Shown: positions 42,266 through 51,645 of the stretch, in pieces | Layout: the number at the start of each line of letters is the position of its first letter | Position numbering within the stretch: position 1 is the stretch's first letter | Source of the DNA: Flavobacterium crassostreae | GTDB lineage: Bacteria > Bacteroidota > Bacteroidia > Flavobacteriales > Flavobacteriaceae | Assembly (NCBI RefSeq): GCF_001831475.1 | Contig: NZ_CP017688.1 | Location: 2,294,001-2,358,000 of the forward strand | Direction of reading: 5' to 3' | DNA: 64,000 bases | The notes under the pieces: generated by a model | Seen by the model: the letters and a program-made list of their open reading frames with translations, nothing else | What the model was told of the DNA's origin: nothing | Database searches by the model: none | Made by a program: the position numbers and the translations under genes

Positions 42266-42475
42266 ATGAAAACAATAGGAATTGTAACCATTGTAGTGGG
42301 AGCTTTAATGGTATTTTATACCGGATTTAATTATGTAACCAAAGAAAAAGTAGTAGACTTAGGACCCATAGAAATCAATAAAGAACAAAACAACCCCGTA
42401 CAGTGGTCTCCGATAGTAGCCGTTGTGTTGGTTATTGGCGGAGTGGTATTGGTAGCTGCAGACAAAAGAAAATAA
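42266..42475 (+). CDS. small membrane protein, two membrane segments
   Basis: 69 residues with segments IGIVTIVVGALMVFYTGFNYV and WSPIVAVVLVIGGVVLVAA flanking a charged loop (KEKVVDLGPIEINKEQN). I know no function. It is 26 bp before a Dps gene and belongs to a run of small stress-type envelope genes. Confidence 0.7.
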   Translation: MKTIGIVTIVVGALMVFYTGFNYVTKEKVVDLGPIEINKEQNNPVQWSPIVAVVLVIGGVVLVAADKRK

Positions 42476-42501
42476 GTATTTAATAATTAAAATAAAAAAA
42501 G

Positions 42502-42975
42502 ATGAAACCAACAATTGGAATTACAGACAAAAACCTCAAAAACAACATTACGATACTCGAATCAACCCTTGCAGATGCAGTAACTCTGTATACTAAAACA
42601 AGAAAATTTCATTGGAATGTTTCTGGACAAAGTTTTATGGAAATTCATAAATTGTTTGAAAATCAATACAAAGAACTAGAAGCAAACATTGATGAAATTG
42701 CCGAGAGAATCAATAAATTGGGTGGTAAAACCATAGGAACTATGGCAGAGTTTAAAGAATTAACCCGATTAAAAGAATCTCCAAATGTATATCCAGATCA
42801 AAAAGAAATGCTAAAAGAATTGTTAGCAGACAACGAGACTATAGTGGTCCAATTACGCAAAGATATTGAAACCATTGAAGATGAAACTAAAGATATTGGA
42901 ACTGCAGATTTCATGACTGGCTTATTGCAAGATCACGAAACAACTGCTTGGATTTTAAGAAGATACTTGAGCTAA
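42502..42975 (+). CDS. dps: Dps-family ferritin-like DNA-protection protein
   Basis: A 157-residue four-helix protein with the Dps ferroxidase residues in KTRKFHWNVSGQSFMEIHKLFENQYKELEANIDEIAERI. Dps stores iron by oxidising Fe(II) with peroxide and protects DNA during starvation or oxidative stress. It lies downstream of the 69-residue membrane protein gene and is followed by a terminator. Confidence 0.92.
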   Translation: MKPTIGITDKNLKNNITILESTLADAVTLYTKTRKFHWNVSGQSFMEIHKLFENQYKELEANIDEIAERINKLGGKTIGTMAEFKELTRLKESPNVYPDQKEMLKELLADNETIVVQLRKDIETIEDETKDIGTADFMTGLLQDHETTAWILRRYLS

Positions 42976-43047
42976 AATCCAATTACAAGTACCTGTGCGT
43001 TGTGTTACAGTCCAAGGTAGCTTGTACTCGTTTTTTAGTATACTGGA

Positions 43048-43079
43048 AGGGTTGTTTTTAAGTAAACAGCCCTTTTTTT
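43048..43079 (+). terminator. terminator after dps
   Basis: AGGGTTGTTT and AAACAGCCCT pair, followed by seven T. Confidence 0.7.
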
Positions 43080-43262
43080 ATAAAAAAAACTATGTTGTTA
43101 CTAAACAAACAGTTATATACATAATAGTACCTTTAAAAACTGCCATTTATTGCAAACATGAAAATCCCGTAACTTTTGACGAAAGTACCATAACACAAAA
43201 CCTCTCAAATATATAGACCTTTGAATTGTTAAGTAAATCATTAATATTTAAAAAAAAACAAA

Positions 43263-43910
43263 ATGAAAAAATCAAGAAAAATAGTTTTAGCAAGTTTCTT
43301 ATTTAGCTGTCTGGCTTTTACTACCGCAAAGGCACAATATACATCCTCAGACCAACCAAAAATTGGTTTCAAAGGAGGTGTAAACTTCTCTAATATGTAT
43401 GCCGAAGACGTAGATGACCAAAATGTGCTCACGGGTTTTAATGCAGGACTTTTTGCCAAGTTGCCTATTGCTAAATCTCTTGCAATACAACCAGAGGTGT
43501 ATTATACTACCAAAGGTGCAGAGGTGACTTATGACAATGCTTTTATAAAAGGAAATTCTAAATTTAAAGTAAATTATGTAGAAGTTCCGGTATTGTTGGT
43601 GGTAAATCTGACCGAAAAATTTAATATTCATGCTGGACCTTATGCGGCTTATATGGTAAGCGGTAAAGCAACAACCGAATCTTCTGTTTTAGACGTAGAT
43701 CAAGACTTAGATACCAATGACTTTAATAAATTTGATGCAGGTATAGCCGCTGGAGTTGGTATTGACTTAGAATTATTGAGTTTTGGTGTACGTTACAACT
43801 ATGGTTTGACCAAAGTGGGTAAAGAAAGAAGTTTTGCGGGTACCAACTACACTTTTCCAGATGCAAAAAACAGTGTCTTAAATGTATACGTAGGACTTAA
43901 TTTAAACTAA
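43263..43910 (+). CDS. outer membrane beta-barrel (porin-family) protein
   Basis: A 215-residue protein with a signal peptide (LASFLFSCLAFTTAKAQ). The OMP_b-brl_2-type barrel strands are IGFKGGVNFSNMY, FNAGLFAKLPIAKSLAIQPEVYYTTKGAE, FNIHAGPYAAYMVSGKA, GIAAGVGIDLELLSFGVRYNYGLTKV and VLNVYVGLNLN. It is probably a structural or small-solute outer membrane protein. Confidence 0.85.
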   Translation: MKKSRKIVLASFLFSCLAFTTAKAQYTSSDQPKIGFKGGVNFSNMYAEDVDDQNVLTGFNAGLFAKLPIAKSLAIQPEVYYTTKGAEVTYDNAFIKGNSKFKVNYVEVPVLLVVNLTEKFNIHAGPYAAYMVSGKATTESSVLDVDQDLDTNDFNKFDAGIAAGVGIDLELLSFGVRYNYGLTKVGKERSFAGTNYTFPDAKNSVLNVYVGLNLN

Positions 43911-43950
43911 TTGTAGTTTCTATTTTTAATAATCTTTAAAAACCAAAATC

Positions 43951-44103
43951 ATGAGCAACTTATTATATACTATAGCCGTAATTTTAATTATTTTTTGGGC
44001 AATCGGGTTTTTTGCATATAGCGCAGGAGCCATCATACATATCTTATTGGTTATAGCCATTATCGCTATCCTTTTAAGATTAATTCAAGGAAAAAGTTTG
44101 TAA
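43951..44103 (+). CDS. lmo0937-family small membrane protein
   Basis: 50 residues: MSNLLYTIAVILIIFWAIGF and SAGAIIHILLVIAIIAILLR, two membrane segments ending in RLIQGKSL. This matches the lmo0937 (DUF5670) family of very small stress-associated membrane proteins. Its ATG is 40 bp after the beta-barrel gene, and it is followed by YtxH. Confidence 0.85.
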   Translation: MSNLLYTIAVILIIFWAIGFFAYSAGAIIHILLVIAIIAILLRLIQGKSL

Positions 44104-44142
44104 TAAATAAACCATAAAGTACTAATAACATATAAAAAAAAC

Positions 44143-44433
44143 ATGAAAACAGATAACGTAATTTTAGGAGTTTTAGGCGGTTTAGCTGCAGGAGCAATTT
44201 TAGGAATATTATACGCTCCAGACAAAGGCGAAAAAACCAGAAAAAGAATTAAGGATAAGAGCATGGATTGTGCAGACGATCTGAAATGCAAGTTGGATGC
44301 TGTAGTAGAAAATATTTCAGAAAAATACAACGACTTAAAAAAAGAGAGTAAAGAAATGTATGCGGAAGGAAAATCCAAAATAGAGCAAGCGCACCAAGAT
44401 TTAGAGAACCAAGCCAAAAATTTGAAAGCATAA
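44143..44433 (+). CDS. YtxH-domain protein
   Basis: A 96-residue protein with the YtxH signature VILGVLGGLAAGAILGILYAPDKGEKTRKRIKDK at the N-terminus (one membrane segment), followed by a charged coiled-coil tail. YtxH proteins are general-stress envelope proteins. It is 16 bp before the holin-like gene. Confidence 0.88.
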   Translation: MKTDNVILGVLGGLAAGAILGILYAPDKGEKTRKRIKDKSMDCADDLKCKLDAVVENISEKYNDLKKESKEMYAEGKSKIEQAHQDLENQAKNLKA

Positions 44434-44449
44434 ATTAAAAAAGGGAATT

Positions 44450-44794
44450 ATGGACAGCAAAACAACCTCAATAGAACTTCTTATTGAAAAATTTGAAACC
44501 TATGCTAAAACCACTATAGAACTAACAAAGTTGACTACTATTGCAAAATCTGCAGATGTTTTATCTTCTTTCCTATCCAGAATAGTTGTTTCTATTGCTG
44601 TTGTTGCGTTTGTTCTATTTTTTAGTTTTGGAGCTTCTTTTATGATTGGAGAACAATTGGGTAACGTGTACTGGGGTTTCTTTATAGTAGCATTGTTTTA
44701 TTTGCTGTTATCTTTGTTTTTATATCTCTACAGAACACCATGGATTAAAACACCTATAAGCGACAAAATCATCACCAAAATTTTAAAAAAATAA
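44450..44794 (+). CDS. phage-holin-like (DUF1469-type) membrane protein
   Basis: 114 residues. An amphipathic N-terminal helix (IELLIEKFETYAKTTIELTKLTTI) precedes two membrane segments (IVVSIAVVAFVLFFSFGASFMIG and WGFFIVALFYLLLSLFLYLY). This is the Phage_holin_3_6 / DUF1469 pattern. It is in tandem with YtxH (16 bp) and the next gene (7 bp), a common trio in stress operons. Confidence 0.78.
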   Translation: MDSKTTSIELLIEKFETYAKTTIELTKLTTIAKSADVLSSFLSRIVVSIAVVAFVLFFSFGASFMIGEQLGNVYWGFFIVALFYLLLSLFLYLYRTPWIKTPISDKIITKILKK

Positions 44795-44801
44795 ATAAGG
44801 T

Positions 44802-45155
44802 ATGAAAAATAAAACCCAAACAGCTGCTTTGCATGATTCTATAGCTATTTTAAAACAGCAACAATCTCAAGAGTTGGCACTGCTTAAAGAAGACTTTCAG
44901 GAACTTTATCAAAGTGTTAAGCCTGCTAATTTGCTCCAAACGGTAGTGAACCAAATTGTAAAAATTCCAGACTTAAAAAACAATTTATTAAATAGTTTTA
45001 TAGGTCTCTCTACAGGCTATTTGTCCAAAAAAATAATGTTTGGTACAACCAAAGGACCGATCAAAAAAATAGTAGGAACAGTAGTACAATTTTTAGTAAC
45101 CAATTTTGTCTCTAAACAAACAGACACGGTACTGCACAAAACCAAAAGGACTTAA
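44802..45155 (+). CDS. small protein of the YtxH/holin operon, unknown function
   Basis: 117 residues. The N-terminal half is helical and Gln-rich (ILKQQQSQELALLKEDFQELYQSVKPANLL). The second half has two moderately hydrophobic helices (LLNSFIGLSTGYLSKKIMFG, KKIVGTVVQFLVTNFVSK). It is probably membrane-associated and co-transcribed with the holin-like gene. No family is recognised. Confidence 0.7.
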   Translation: MKNKTQTAALHDSIAILKQQQSQELALLKEDFQELYQSVKPANLLQTVVNQIVKIPDLKNNLLNSFIGLSTGYLSKKIMFGTTKGPIKKIVGTVVQFLVTNFVSKQTDTVLHKTKRT

Positions 45156-45194
45156 TTATCCTGCTAAACGATCCAATTTTGGATAACTATCTTA

Positions 45195-45225
45195 AAATCG
45201 AGAAAGCAATTTCTCGATTTTTTTT
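45195..45225 (+). terminator. terminator of the lmo0937-YtxH-holin operon
   Basis: AAATCGAGAAA and TTTCTCGATTT pair around GCAA, followed by a long T-run. Confidence 0.85.
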
Positions 45226-45639
45226 GTGCTTATTTACCTAAAAAAATAAGGCTGTTCTACTTATAAATGTTACGATTCTATTTTTTGATACTCTATCTGT
45301 AGTGAGAATATTAAATACCTATTTTGAACTCAAAATACTACCCCCAAAGAGTAAAAAACGAGTAGGTTTTTCAATGTAAACGGAATGCCTTGTTGAAAAT
45401 AAGTATATAAATGTAATACAAATAGGATATAATTATAAACTACTGTCCAAATTTTAAAAAGAAAAATTGTAAATAAGTTATTGCTATTCAAATCCTTAAA
45501 AAGCATTCGTTTGTATCCTCAAAAATAATCCATAAATGGTAAGGATATAAAAAACAACGGTATTTTGTAATTCTGTTTTTGAATTGCTATCTTGCAATCC
45601 TAAAAAAATGTTAAAAAAAATATAAAGCAAGCAATCAAA
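45226..45639. other. intergenic stretch without gene
   Basis: About 410 bp, very AT-rich, without a supported ORF or a clear repeat. It probably holds the promoter of the permease operon. Confidence 0.4.
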
Positions 45640-47382
45640 ATGAAAGAAATTGTACACAAAAAACTGAATGAATTACAAGCAACAGCAATTTGCGGAAACG
45701 ATATTAGTTCTTCCTGTTTGTATGTTTCTGCACTTACGATTATGTATGCAGGACAATATGCTTGGATTTCCTTATTATTTGTTGCAATAGTACTGTTTTT
45801 ATTTAGAAAAATATACGGCGAAGTAGTTGGTGCGCTTCCATTAAATGGAGGTGCTTATAATGTACTATTGAACACCTCTTCTAAAAGACTTGCGTCAATA
45901 GCAGCCACTTTGACGGTTTTATCCTATATGGCAACTGCCGTAATTTCGGCCTCAGAAGGAATGCATTACTTACATAATATAGCTCCTGGGATTAACATAC
46001 CGATTGCAACGATAATTGTATTGTTAATCTTTACGGCATTAGCCATTGTAGGTATCGGCGAATCTGCTATTGTGGCAGTAGGTATTTTTATAACCCATTT
46101 AACCACATTAAGTTTATTGGTTATAGCCTCGGTTTGGTTTATTTTCAGGAATGGACTTGAGGTATTTGACCTAAATTGGAGTCTACCCATTAGTTCTGGA
46201 ACTATTGTGAACGCCTTGTTTTTAGGATTCTCTGCAGCAATGTTAGGAATATCGGGTTTTGAAAGTTCGGCAAATTTTGTAGAAGAGCAAGAAGCCGGTG
46301 TTTTTCCAAAAACACTACGTAATATGTGGGCAATTGTTAGTTTTTTCAATCCCGTAATCGCTTTATTACTGATATGTATCATACCACTAGCTCAAGTTGG
46401 CGAACACCAAGAATCTTTGCTTGCCTTTTTGGGCCAGACTACAGGTGGTTCATGGTTGGCTTACTTAATTTCTATAGATGCTGTTTTAGTACTCTGTGGT
46501 GCAGTATTAACCTCTTTTGTTGGGGTTTCTGGTTTATTAAACCGCATGACTTTGGATCGAATTTTGCCAAACTACTTTTTGAAACAAAATAAAAGAGGCT
46601 CTAATTATAGAATTATTATTAGTTTTTTAATACTCTGTATTTCGGTATTGCTTGTTACCAAAGGAAACATTATTGCCCTTGCAGGGGTATATACTTTTTC
46701 GTTTTTGGCAGTAATGGGCTTATTCGGGATTGGAAATTTATTATTAAAATTTAAAAGAAAAAAATTACCAAGACCAGAGAAAGCCCGTGGTATCTCTGTT
46801 GTAGTAGCCGTTACATTTATCATTGTAGCATTTATTGGCAATATGAAGTTAAACATTGATTCGTTTTATACTTTTTTACAATACCTAATTCCAGCATTTG
46901 GTTTTGTAGCCATTATGCTCAACCGCTCTCTTTTAATCCGACTTTTAATTGAAGCTTTAGAGTATTTTTATAAACCTTTACGCAAGATGGTTATTTTTAG
47001 TAACCGATACTTATTGAAGATGCATCTAAAGATAAACTCACAAGAATTTGTGTTTTTTACAAAAGGAGATGACGTTGCAATTATTAACAAAGTAATGCAA
47101 TACGTTCAGAATAACGAGACCACCAAAAAATTAAAAATTGTAAACATCAATAAAGATCATGATGATAATGAATTATTGATAAAAGACCTTAGAGTACTGG
47201 ATCGTGCCTATCCAGATATTGATATTGAGTTTATTGAACTAGACGGCGTTTTTGGGCCTGAAATTATTGATACCCTATCCAAAGAATGGAATATTCCCAA
47301 AAACTTTATGTTTATTGGTTCTCCTGGAGACCGTTTTTCTTATCGTGTTTCAGAGCTTGGTGGCGTACGTCTAATTATGTAA
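45640..47382 (+). CDS. APC-superfamily permease with cytoplasmic C-terminal extension
   Basis: 580 residues. About twelve membrane segments of the amino-acid/polyamine/organocation type cover residues 1-430 (ATAICGNDISSSCLYVSALTIMYAGQ is the first unwound helix region). About 130 soluble residues follow (NSQEFVFFTKGDDVAIINKVMQYVQNNETTKKLKIVNINKD), resembling a small regulatory domain. Substrate is unknown. It heads a four-gene run with two MscS channels and an antiporter (27, 3 and 3 bp gaps), which points to osmotic or ionic homeostasis. Confidence 0.82.
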   Translation: MKEIVHKKLNELQATAICGNDISSSCLYVSALTIMYAGQYAWISLLFVAIVLFLFRKIYGEVVGALPLNGGAYNVLLNTSSKRLASIAATLTVLSYMATAVISASEGMHYLHNIAPGINIPIATIIVLLIFTALAIVGIGESAIVAVGIFITHLTTLSLLVIASVWFIFRNGLEVFDLNWSLPISSGTIVNALFLGFSAAMLGISGFESSANFVEEQEAGVFPKTLRNMWAIVSFFNPVIALLLICIIPLAQVGEHQESLLAFLGQTTGGSWLAYLISIDAVLVLCGAVLTSFVGVSGLLNRMTLDRILPNYFLKQNKRGSNYRIIISFLILCISVLLVTKGNIIALAGVYTFSFLAVMGLFGIGNLLLKFKRKKLPRPEKARGISVVVAVTFIIVAFIGNMKLNIDSFYTFLQYLIPAFGFVAIMLNRSLLIRLLIEALEYFYKPLRKMVIFSNRYLLKMHLKINSQEFVFFTKGDDVAIINKVMQYVQNNETTKKLKIVNINKDHDDNELLIKDLRVLDRAYPDIDIEFIELDGVFGPEIIDTLSKEWNIPKNFMFIGSPGDRFSYRVSELGGVRLIM

Positions 47383-47409
47383 TCCATTGGATTATTTTAC
47401 CCAAAAATC

Positions 47410-48219
47410 ATGAAAGAAATTTTAGAGTACACGCTATTTCAGATAGGAAATTATGACCTAAAAATTATAACTATATTTAAACTTATTGCTTTTATATTAA
47501 TTGTTCTTATTTTTCTAAAAGTAGTTCGAAAAACTATTTATAAAATAGATAAAATAGATATTGGCAAAAAATATTCTATTTATAATTTAGTCAAATACCT
47601 AATTATTGTTATTGCCATAATTGTAGGTTTAGAAATGTTTGGTTTTAACCTATCGGTACTCGTGGCAGGATCTGCGGCATTATTGGTAGGTGTTGGTTTG
47701 GGTTTACAAAACTTGTTTAGTGATTTTGTTTCCGGAATCATTTTATTGGTAGACTCATCCGTAAAAGTAAATGATGTTTTAGAATCCAATGGTCTTGTTT
47801 GTACCGTTAAAGAAATCAATTTAAGAACCACTACCGTACTAACCAGAGATGACAAATACATCATTTTACCAAATTCGGATCTTACCAAAAACCAATTAAT
47901 CAACTGGACTCACAGTGATTTGACCTCTAGATTTGACGTTTCTGTTGGAGTAGATTATAGCTCCAACGTAAACCAAGTAATGCAATTACTACACCAAGCC
48001 GTTACCGAACAAGAAGGCATTCTGCAAGACCCTAAACCCTTTGTTCGGTTTAATGAATTTGGAGATTCTTCCTTAAATTTTGCTATTTATTTTTGGTCTG
48101 AAGATGTTTTTAGAGTAGAAAATCGTAAAAGCGAACTCCGCATCAGAATTTTTGAATTATTCCAACAAAACAACATCACCATTCCGTTTCCGCAACGAGT
48201 GGTACACTTAAACCAATAA
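47410..48219 (+). CDS. MscS-family mechanosensitive channel, first
   Basis: A 269-residue protein with an N-terminal membrane helix pair, then the MscS pore helix and beta domain (VLVAGSAALLVGVGLGLQNLFSDFVSGIILLVDSSVKVNDVL). The C-terminal alpha/beta part ends FPQRVVHLNQ. It opens under membrane tension and releases solutes. The stop is 3 bp before the next channel gene. Confidence 0.9.
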   Translation: MKEILEYTLFQIGNYDLKIITIFKLIAFILIVLIFLKVVRKTIYKIDKIDIGKKYSIYNLVKYLIIVIAIIVGLEMFGFNLSVLVAGSAALLVGVGLGLQNLFSDFVSGIILLVDSSVKVNDVLESNGLVCTVKEINLRTTTVLTRDDKYIILPNSDLTKNQLINWTHSDLTSRFDVSVGVDYSSNVNQVMQLLHQAVTEQEGILQDPKPFVRFNEFGDSSLNFAIYFWSEDVFRVENRKSELRIRIFELFQQNNITIPFPQRVVHLNQ

Positions 48220-48222
48220 AAA

Positions 48223-49122
48223 ATGGAAGAACAAATTCAGGAATACCTCTACAATCCAACCGTTGGAAAAATAGTAACACTTAGTGTCGGTGTAGCTCTA
48301 ATTTGGTCTTTTATCAAAATAATTCAAAAAAGACTGCTCACAAAAATAAAAGATAACAGCAACCATTACAAAGCAAAAAAAATTAGTAGTTTTATTGGAT
48401 ATGTATTATCCATACTGTTACTCACCATTGTTTTTAGTGATAAATTAGGAGGCGTTACCGTTGCCCTAGGAGTTGCAGGAGCTGGAGTAGCCTTTGCTTT
48501 ACAAGAAGTTATAGCTTCTTTTGCCGGTTGGCTAGCTATAATGCTTGGCGGATTTTATGACACTGGAGATCGGGTACAATTGGGTGGTATCAAAGGAGAT
48601 GTAATGGATATTGGGGTATTAAGAACTACCATTATGGAAACCGGACAATGGGTTGATGGAGATCTCTACAATGGCCGTATTGTACTTATTGCCAATAGTT
48701 ACGTATTCAAAGAGCCTGTTTTTAACTACTCTGGAGAATTCCCTTTTTTGTGGGACGAAATAAAAATTCCTATTCAGTACGGAAGTAATTACAAAAAAGC
48801 ACAAGAAATAATTTTAAATGCAGGCAAAGCAGTTGCAGAAGAACTCCCAGCAACCTCTAAAGAAAAATGGCACTCTTTACAGAACAAATACCGCCTAGAA
48901 GAAGCTCAGACAAAACCAATGGTATCTTTGGTAGCCAATGATAATTGGGCAGAATATACTCTACGTTACGTGGTGGATTACAAAAAAAGAAGAGTTACCA
49001 AAACTATTTTATTTACCAAAATAATGACCGAGATAGACGCAACCAATGGGTTGGTAAAAATGGCCTCAGCAACCTTTCAGCTGGTTCAAGCACCCGATTT
49101 CAATATTAACATTAAAAAATAA
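48223..49122 (+). CDS. MscS-family mechanosensitive channel, second
   Basis: 299 residues. The MscS core VTVALGVAGAGVAFALQEVIASFAGWLAIMLGGFYDTGDRVQLGGIKGDV is clear, with Gly/Ala packing in the pore helix. It is not a close duplicate of the preceding channel, so the two may respond to different tensions or form different channels. Confidence 0.9.
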   Translation: MEEQIQEYLYNPTVGKIVTLSVGVALIWSFIKIIQKRLLTKIKDNSNHYKAKKISSFIGYVLSILLLTIVFSDKLGGVTVALGVAGAGVAFALQEVIASFAGWLAIMLGGFYDTGDRVQLGGIKGDVMDIGVLRTTIMETGQWVDGDLYNGRIVLIANSYVFKEPVFNYSGEFPFLWDEIKIPIQYGSNYKKAQEIILNAGKAVAEELPATSKEKWHSLQNKYRLEEAQTKPMVSLVANDNWAEYTLRYVVDYKKRRVTKTILFTKIMTEIDATNGLVKMASATFQLVQAPDFNINIKK

Positions 49123-49125
49123 CTA

Positions 49126-50355
49126 ATGGATTTTTTTCATCTTTTCTCAATACTTATTGTACTATCGGCAGGCTTTGCCTACATTAATTTTAGAGTTTTA
49201 AAATTACCCAATGCCATTGGACTGATGTTTGTTTCCTTAATTTTTTCTTTTTTTATACTACTTATTGGGTATTATTTTCCTGGCTTTAAAGAAAATGTTG
49301 CTTCCAAAATGAATAACATTAATTTTAGTGAATTATTACTCGAAGGCATGCTAAGTTTTATGCTTTTTGCGGGAGCAATACATATTAAATTTAAAGATTT
49401 AAATAATGAAAAACTCAGCATATTATTGTTCTCTACCATAAGTGTATTGATTAGTACCTTTGTTATTGGCTTTGCAAGTTATTATATACTAAACCTAATC
49501 GGAATTCCGGTAGAATTGATCCATGCCATGCTATTTGGAGCGTTAATATCTCCTACAGATCCCATTGCAGTACTAAGTATTTTAAAGAGCGCAGGAGTCA
49601 GTAAATCATTAGAGACCAAAATCGCTGGAGAATCTTTATTCAATGATGGTGTAGCGGTAGTGGTTTTTATAACCATCCTAAAGTTAGCCAAACCAGGAAC
49701 TAATCTAGATATCAGTAGCATCTTACTGTTGTTTGGGCAAGAAGCCATAGGTGGTCTAATTTTAGGTATTGCCATTGGTTATATTGGATACAAACTCATA
49801 GCCAGTATTGATAACTACCAGGTAGAAGTACTAATCACCCTTGCCATTGTTATGGGTGGATACACTCTAGCACATTATACCCATGTTTCTGGACCATTAG
49901 CCATGGTTGCGGCAGGATTAATAACCGGTAATCAAGGTAAAAGTTTAGGAATGTCTGATGTAACTAGTGAATATATTGATAAATTCTGGGAATTAATTGA
50001 CGAGATATTAAATGCTGTCTTATTTGTTTTAATAGGTTTAGAGCTGTTAATTATACAAACCAATCCAAAAATATTTATTGCTGCCGTAATCCTATTATTT
50101 GTAACCCTAATTACAAGATACATTTCTGTTTATATTCCTTCTATTGCAGTACGTCTAAAAGAACGAATCCACCAAAAAACATTGCTTATTTTGACTTGGG
50201 GTGGTTTAAGAGGCGGAATTTCTATTGCATTAGCCTTATCTATAGCGCCGGAATATAACAAAGATATATGGGTTACGATTACCTATGTGATTGTATGTTT
50301 TTCAATATTAGTACAAGGAATGACCATAGGAAAATTTGCCAAAAAAATGCAGTAA
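49126..50355 (+). CDS. CPA1-type Na+(K+)/H+ antiporter
   Basis: A 409-residue protein with about twelve membrane segments. The ion-binding motifs are LISPTDPIAVLSIL and AGESLFNDGVAVVVFI (the ND of CPA1), plus LTWGGLRGGISIALALS near the end. It exchanges monovalent cations for protons. It is last in the permease-channel-antiporter operon and is followed by a terminator. Confidence 0.92.
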   Translation: MDFFHLFSILIVLSAGFAYINFRVLKLPNAIGLMFVSLIFSFFILLIGYYFPGFKENVASKMNNINFSELLLEGMLSFMLFAGAIHIKFKDLNNEKLSILLFSTISVLISTFVIGFASYYILNLIGIPVELIHAMLFGALISPTDPIAVLSILKSAGVSKSLETKIAGESLFNDGVAVVVFITILKLAKPGTNLDISSILLLFGQEAIGGLILGIAIGYIGYKLIASIDNYQVEVLITLAIVMGGYTLAHYTHVSGPLAMVAAGLITGNQGKSLGMSDVTSEYIDKFWELIDEILNAVLFVLIGLELLIIQTNPKIFIAAVILLFVTLITRYISVYIPSIAVRLKERIHQKTLLILTWGGLRGGISIALALSIAPEYNKDIWVTITYVIVCFSILVQGMTIGKFAKKMQ

Positions 50356-50385
50356 ATTCTGTCTCAGAATAGCCAATTAAAACCA

Positions 50386-50425
50386 AAGCCTCTTTTTTAC
50401 TTTCTATAAAAAAGGGGCTTATTTG
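50386..50425. terminator. terminator after the antiporter gene
   Basis: AAGCCTCTTTTTT pairs with AAAAAAGGGGCTT, followed by ATTTG. It lies between convergent transcription units. Confidence 0.65.
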
Positions 50426-50500
50426 TATCTAAATATCAAAGTGAATTTTAGTATTATTTTTGGTGTATCCAACCATGTAACACAAGTAGAGATTCAAAAA

Positions 50501-51550
50501 TTAGTACAGAAAGGAATCCCAATCCAAATGCCAATCTATAGAGGAATCATACCACAATTGCCCGTTGCTAACCACCAATGGACTGTCCAAATTATTGGTA
50601 TAAAGGGCGCCAGTTCCTAAACCTTGGGGCAATAAATTTTGTTTTAAAAAGGTCCATTGCGCAATAGCATTTAAACCAATATTGCTCTCTAAAGCAGAAG
50701 TAATCCACCACCCTATTTGGTGTTTTTCGGCTAAGGTTATCCACTCTTGTGTGCCTCTAAAACCACCTACAAAACTAGGTTTTAAAATAAGATATTGGGG
50801 CTTTATTTTGAGCAATAAAGCCTCCTTATCTTGGATCGTAAATACTCCAATTAGCTCTTCGTCTAAGGCTATAGGCAAAGGAGTGTTTTTGCACAACTCT
50901 GCCATAGTGTCAGTATGATTTTTAGCAATAGGCTGCTCTATACTATGTAGTTCTAAACCAGATAATTGTTCTAATTTACTTAAAGCATCACTAGTATCGA
51001 ATGCACCGTTTGCATCTACTCTTATTTCTATCTGATTTGCCGTAAAGTTTTCTCGGATAAAGGCTATTAACTCCAGTTCTTTATCAAAATCTAGGGCACC
51101 AATTTTTAGTTTGATACAACGGAATCCATCTGCTAGTTTTTGTTGTATTTGTTGTTTCATAAATTGGGTATCTCCCATCCAAACCAATCCGTTGATTGCA
51201 ATGGATTGGGTACCTTGCGAAAAGGCAGAAGGAAACAATAAAAAAGGCGTGTTGCTGGACCAGGATCGAAATGCCATTTCTACACCAAATTGTATGGATG
51301 GAAACTCTATCAAGGCTTCCCAAAGTGCTTTTTCGCCTAGGTGTATGTTTTGGCAGGTCCACGCTAATTTGGCTTCATAATCTGGTCTGTCATCGATACT
51401 CAAACCGCGTAACAAGCCACACTCGCCTATGGCTCTTTTGCCGTCTTTTTGTAGTTGTATAAACCAGGTTTCTTTTTGGACTAAAACTCCTCTGGAGGTT
51501 CCAGAGGGTTGTTTAAAATTTAGTATGTATTGGTGGTAGGTTGCTTTCAC
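50501..51550 (-). CDS. menC: o-succinylbenzoate synthase
   Basis: 349 residues from the GTG at 51550 (KATYHQYILNFKQPSGTSRG), which is where homologues begin; a longer frame to 51631 adds a non-homologous leader. It is an enolase-superfamily enzyme that dehydrates SHCHC to o-succinylbenzoate in menaquinone synthesis. Catalytic residues are visible: KLKIG (Lys), RVDANGAF (Asp), ELHSIEQPI (Glu), ALDEELIG (Asp) and ILKPSFVGGF (Lys). It lies in the same minus-strand segment as menA and menB. Confidence 0.88.
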   Translation of the reverse strand: MKATYHQYILNFKQPSGTSRGVLVQKETWFIQLQKDGKRAIGECGLLRGLSIDDRPDYEAKLAWTCQNIHLGEKALWEALIEFPSIQFGVEMAFRSWSSNTPFLLFPSAFSQGTQSIAINGLVWMGDTQFMKQQIQQKLADGFRCIKLKIGALDFDKELELIAFIRENFTANQIEIRVDANGAFDTSDALSKLEQLSGLELHSIEQPIAKNHTDTMAELCKNTPLPIALDEELIGVFTIQDKEALLLKIKPQYLILKPSFVGGFRGTQEWITLAEKHQIGWWITSALESNIGLNAIAQWTFLKQNLLPQGLGTGALYTNNLDSPLVVSNGQLWYDSSIDWHLDWDSFLY

Positions 51551-51645
51551 TATTTTTTTATTTAAACCTATGTGGCGGTGTGGTAAAATAGCATTTTGAG
51601 CGGTTGATTGTGTTAAACTAAAAACACCCAAAATACCATTGTGGG

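Noticed and set aside
51550..51631. Longer menC start at 51631
   Set aside because: The extra 27 residues are not part of the enolase fold, and the GTG at 51550 gives the usual N-terminus.
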